A stretch of 64,000 bases of DNA from the NCBI GenBank assembly GCA_019454045.1, contig SKCR01037622.1:1-64000 (forward strand), read 5' to 3'. Position 1 is the first letter of the stretch. Every line of letters begins with the position of its first letter. Source of the DNA: Zanthoxylum bungeanum. Its lineage: Eukaryota > Streptophyta > Magnoliopsida > Sapindales > Rutaceae. Below, piece after piece: positions 60,553 through 64,000 of this stretch. The notes beneath the pieces are model-generated. The model had not been told where the DNA came from, searched no databases, and worked only from the letters and a program-made list of their open reading frames with translations. Both the position numbers and the translations under genes were made by a program.

Positions 60553-63500
60553 ATGGCGGTGGTGACTCAGCGTGGCGTTTGTCTGTGTTTTGCTGTCGTT
60601 TTGATGTTGTTCGTTGGCGGTTTGGCTTCTGTACGCAACGACGGTCAAGACGTCTCTTTTTCCAGGTCTCGTTTACTCTCTGTCTCTTCAAGAAGCTCTG
60701 TTTTTGTTTTTGAGTGCAAAATTAAGCTGCATTTTCCATTTAATATCTAAACTTCTGTTTTTGGGGATTATTTTTGGCGTGTGATTCGATTTTAGCTTAC
60801 TTTTGTTATTTTTTATTCCGATTCCACATTATGCCACTTCGATTTAGTAATTTTCGGAAAAAAAAATTAAAATATATGTCATTTTCATGGTCATAAATCT
60901 CTCTCTCTGCTCTATATTAACTGCAATTTATTCACTTGAAAGTAACTCTATTAACAAAAATGTTATTTTGTTTTTATTTTAATTTTTTAATTTTTAAGCA
61001 TAAATTTATGTTATTTCATTTATTTTTTTTACAGGAAAATGAAGACAGAGAGCTCAATCAACTCAACAATGGCGGCCAAGTAAGTAAACCGATGTAGCTC
61101 TTCGTGTTGTCAAATTTAATCCGAGCCGTTGGTTTTGTTCCTTAGAGTGTTGAGAGACCGTTGGATTACCGTTTGCTTGCAACCTGTTTTTTCCGTTAAC
61201 AGTACATAACGATCTCAGCCGTTGAGATCTGAATCCTTGTATCTGGATCGTTTATTCCGTTATTTGTTATGTCGGTTGGGGTTCCTTTGGGATTCAGACG
61301 TTGTAATAATAGAGACTTTTTTCCTACACTTCCATAACTACCATCGCACAATTCCATTAATTCCAGCCTTCACTTCACTTATTAGCAAGGCTATTTCCGT
61401 GATTTAATTTCAATCCATTCCCGCCGACGGTTCGCCCCACAGTTTCTGTCTCTTTAAAAAAACCTTTCCAACGGTTTTTCTGGATAGTGACCCTGCCTCG
61501 TTCCTAAGCAGTGTACTTCGTGTCTAATTTTTACTTTATTTTCCAACTCGCTTATTCTGGCCGACACGTGTCATTCATTTAACAATTAATTAAACAATTA
61601 ATTAATTATTAGTTGTATTTTGTCTGTTTATTACAGGGCTGAAGAAGTAGCCGAGACCCTGAGTGAACACGCAGTTGATAACCCAGATGAAATTGCTTCA
61701 ATGGTTGAGATGTGAGTCTCTCTCTCCTTCATTTGCAAATTTTGTTAACTACGTGAAAAAATCTCACTAAATTCATTACTAATAATTAAAAAAGGGTAAA
61801 AAAGCGAGCAATGGTAGGTGGGGTGGGTAGTTTTGTGCGCGGTGGTCCTCGTATAGTAATTAATATTATCAAATATTAAAACCCAGTTTCTAATTCTGGG
61901 TAATGTTTGACATGCTTGAAAATATCGGTTACTTTCTCCGTTTTGTGGATTTTCACTTTTTGAGGGCTAAGGAATCGATATCATCACCATATCAAATATC
62001 AACCTCCACGTTCTATCTCTGCTTTTTCACGCCGTTTCCTCGGAGAGCTCACACTGTTGACAGATCCGTGTTTCACGGACATAAATTCTTGTGTCTCTTT
62101 CACCTCCCATTACTTAAAACGTCAATGACCATTTTTTTTAAACCTGTTAAGTAGATGTCTATTTAGTTTCTGTTTTATAGTTAATTTGTATTTTGTGCCT
62201 TTAATACCAATTAAATCAAATTGGGAATGAAAATTCGTATATGGAAATTGCGTGTGACGGGTTCCACCATGCGGGCTAAATGACAAACACAACGTACAAA
62301 TACCCTTTTTTTGGTTCCGCACTAGAGAGATTTTAAAGTAACGGATTATATCCGTAATTGATCCTTCTCACACATTGACAAAAAAGCATCCTTCGTTTGT
62401 CATTACATGCTCTTTGTACCCTGATTGGTTTTGGCTATATGTGCTCAAGAGATAGGTGTATAAATCACCCCCACCGACACATCACATTTGAATCTCTCCT
62501 GTATAAGATAGTAAATTGTTAAAAGAATAGTACGATGCAATTGCTTGTAGCAATTTTGACATTTGGCCAGTTTTGGCTTATATACCCACCGACACATCAC
62601 ATTGGAATCTCTCCTGTATTAGATAGTAAATATTCCTTAAAACCCTTTGGTCATTCTCACCTCATGGATTGTTAAAAGAATAGTATGACGCAATTGCTTG
62701 TAGCAATTTTGACATTTGGCCATGTTATTAACATTACATTTGATATTTCAGGAGCATCCGCAATAGTACTGAAAGGAGAAAGCTGGGGTTCTTCTCCTGT
62801 GGCACTGGTAATCCTATTGATGACTGTTGGCGCTGTGACCCCAATTGGCAGAAGAATCGCAAGCGTCTTGCAGACTGTGGCATTGGTTTTGGAAGAAATG
62901 CCATTGGTGGCCGTGATGGAACCTACTATGTTGTCACTGACCCAAGGGATGATGACCCTGTTAACCCCAAACCCGGAACTTTGCGTCACGCTGTGATCCA
63001 GGATGGGCCTCTCTGGATTGTCTTCCAGAGAGACATGGTTATACAGTTGAAACAGGAATTGATTGTAAATAGCTTTAAGACCATTGATGGTCGTGGGGCT
63101 AATGTGCACATTGCTAATGGAGGTTGCATCACTATCCAGTTTGTTACCAATGTGATCATTCATGGTCTTCACATTCATGACTGTAAACCCACTGGCAATG
63201 CCATGGTTAGGAGCTCACCTACTCATTATGGCTGGAGGACAATGGCTGATGGTGACGCCATCTCAATTTTCGGGTCAAGCCATATATGGGTTGATCACAA
63301 TTCACTCTCCAATTGTGCTGATGGACTCGTTGATGCTGTCATGGGATCTACTGCCATTACTATTTCAAACAATCATATGACCCACCACAACGAGGTCCCT
63401 CTTACGCATAAATCAGTAATCCAGTTTACTTTAACTTGCTTTCTTCCTTGACAAAAATGCTGATTAATCTTGTTGTAAATGTAATTAAATACAGGTGATG

Positions 63501-64000
63501 TTGTTGGGTCACAGTGATTCCTATACCAGAGACAAGCAAATGCAAGTGACCATTGCTTACAACCATTTTGGAGAGGGACTCATTCAGAGAATGCCAAGGT
63601 ATTGTTGAACTCTTATTTAGTAATTTTTAATCCATGTTAATTTTTGCACCTTTTGAACTGACGAGGAATTGTATTATGAATAATTCAGGTGTAGACATGG
63701 TTACTTCCATGTGGTGAACAATGACTACACTCACTGGGAAATGTATGCCATTGGTGGAAGTGCAAACCCCACAATCAACAGCCAGGGCAACAGATACAAT
63801 GCTCCAACAAACCCCTTCGCAAAGGAGGTACCGTCTCTGTCTCGAGTCTCAAATCTCTTACCTTTTGTTCTAAACAAGAAGCCCATCATCAATATTCAAT
63901 TTGCTTATTCTTACTATTGGATTTGCATTCATAGGTAACAAAGAGGGTGGAGACTGCTACAAGCCAGTGGAAGGGCTGGAACTGGAGATCAGAAGGAGAC
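60553..64000 (+). CDS. Pectate lyase (polysaccharide lyase family 1), 3' end beyond the window
   Basis: Secreted enzyme that cleaves de-esterified homogalacturonan in the cell wall by Ca-dependent beta-elimination, loosening the wall. Exons: 60553-60665, 61035-61079, 61637-61711, 62752-63394, 63495-63598, 63689-63827, 63935 to the edge; all introns GT-AG and phases consistent, giving 395 residues visible. Residues 1 to about 25 form a signal peptide (hydrophobic [17 protein letters not shown]). Then a Pectate_lyase_N region with NSTMAAKAEE and [16 protein letters not shown], a Cys-rich segment ([20 protein letters not shown]), and the parallel beta-helix core with [28 protein letters not shown] (about residue 256), [11 protein letters not shown] (Ca-binding Asp) and LIQRMPR (catalytic Arg, about 325). 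No stop or shift was found. ATG 60553 chosen because the signal peptide follows. Expected to be near complete, lacking roughly the last 50 residues. Intron 3 carries a duplicated segment. Confidence 0.95.
62466..62722 (+). repeat. Tandem duplication inside pectate lyase intron 3
   Basis: A block beginning CACCGACACATCACATT and ending GACATTTGGCCA occurs at about 62470-62571 and again at about 62583-62721. The second copy carries an extra stretch (about 62633-62670). Both copies include GCAATTGCTTGTAGCAATTT. The second copy ends about 30 bases before the exon 4 acceptor, so the duplication could place a decoy branch point upstream. Confidence 0.85.

Noticed and set aside
62672..63178. Minus-strand 168-codon frame
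   Set aside because: Antisense of pectate lyase exon 4 and intron 3.

Overview
The window looks like plant nuclear DNA, most likely from a eudicot. It is AT-rich, its genes have short exons and GT-AG introns, it carries a plant-type DUF247 gene and a plant pectate lyase gene, and most of the sequence is Ty1/copia, hAT, Stowaway and SINE-type repeats. There are no operons, no CRISPR array and no recognisable tRNA or rRNA genes. Only one gene looks functional: the pectate lyase at the right edge, which runs off the window.

Left part (1-15.7 kb): a structurally complete hAT DNA transposon lies at 813-3882, with an exact 8-bp target duplication and a BED-finger transposase broken by three in-frame stops. 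A DUF247 gene at 4813-6105 carries three one-base frameshifts. Next is a collapsed copia element (about 6.5-9.4 kb, minus strand) hit by a 533-bp hAT MITE, then an AT-rich block of degenerate repeats, and two more non-autonomous hAT elements at 10618-11524 and 15392-15676. 15.7-21.1 kb is AT-rich intergenic DNA with several tRNA-like SINE copies.

Middle (21144-44886): one large retrotransposon nest whose insertion order can be read from target duplications. The outer element (LTRs of about 0.95 kb, duplication AAATA, minus orientation) has almost no coding sequence left. A copia element with LTRs of about 1.9 kb (copia-1, 21922-36101, duplication GTATC) sits inside its left LTR. Copia-1 was itself hit twice by probable solo LTRs: one inside its left LTR (23555-26219, TAAGT) and one in its primer-binding site (31834-34177, (C/A)TACC). 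An older, more decayed relative (copia-2, 36637 to about 43059) occupies the outer element's interior. Both copias share a long 5' leader with a repeated motif at conserved spacing.

Right part (44.9-64 kb): a Tnt1/Tork-like copia element (47261-53120, duplication AACAC, LTRs of about 338 bp) carries a hAT MITE in one LTR and itself interrupts a BED-finger hAT fragment. Intergenic DNA with more SINE copies and a Stowaway MITE (59292-59554) leads to the pectate lyase gene (60553 to the end), of which seven exons are visible.

I did not find a novel multi-gene system. The most informative signals are the datable insertion order of the nest, the primer-binding site split by an LTR, an in-frame integrase-RT deletion in copia-1, and the repeated leader motif shared by two copies of one copia family.
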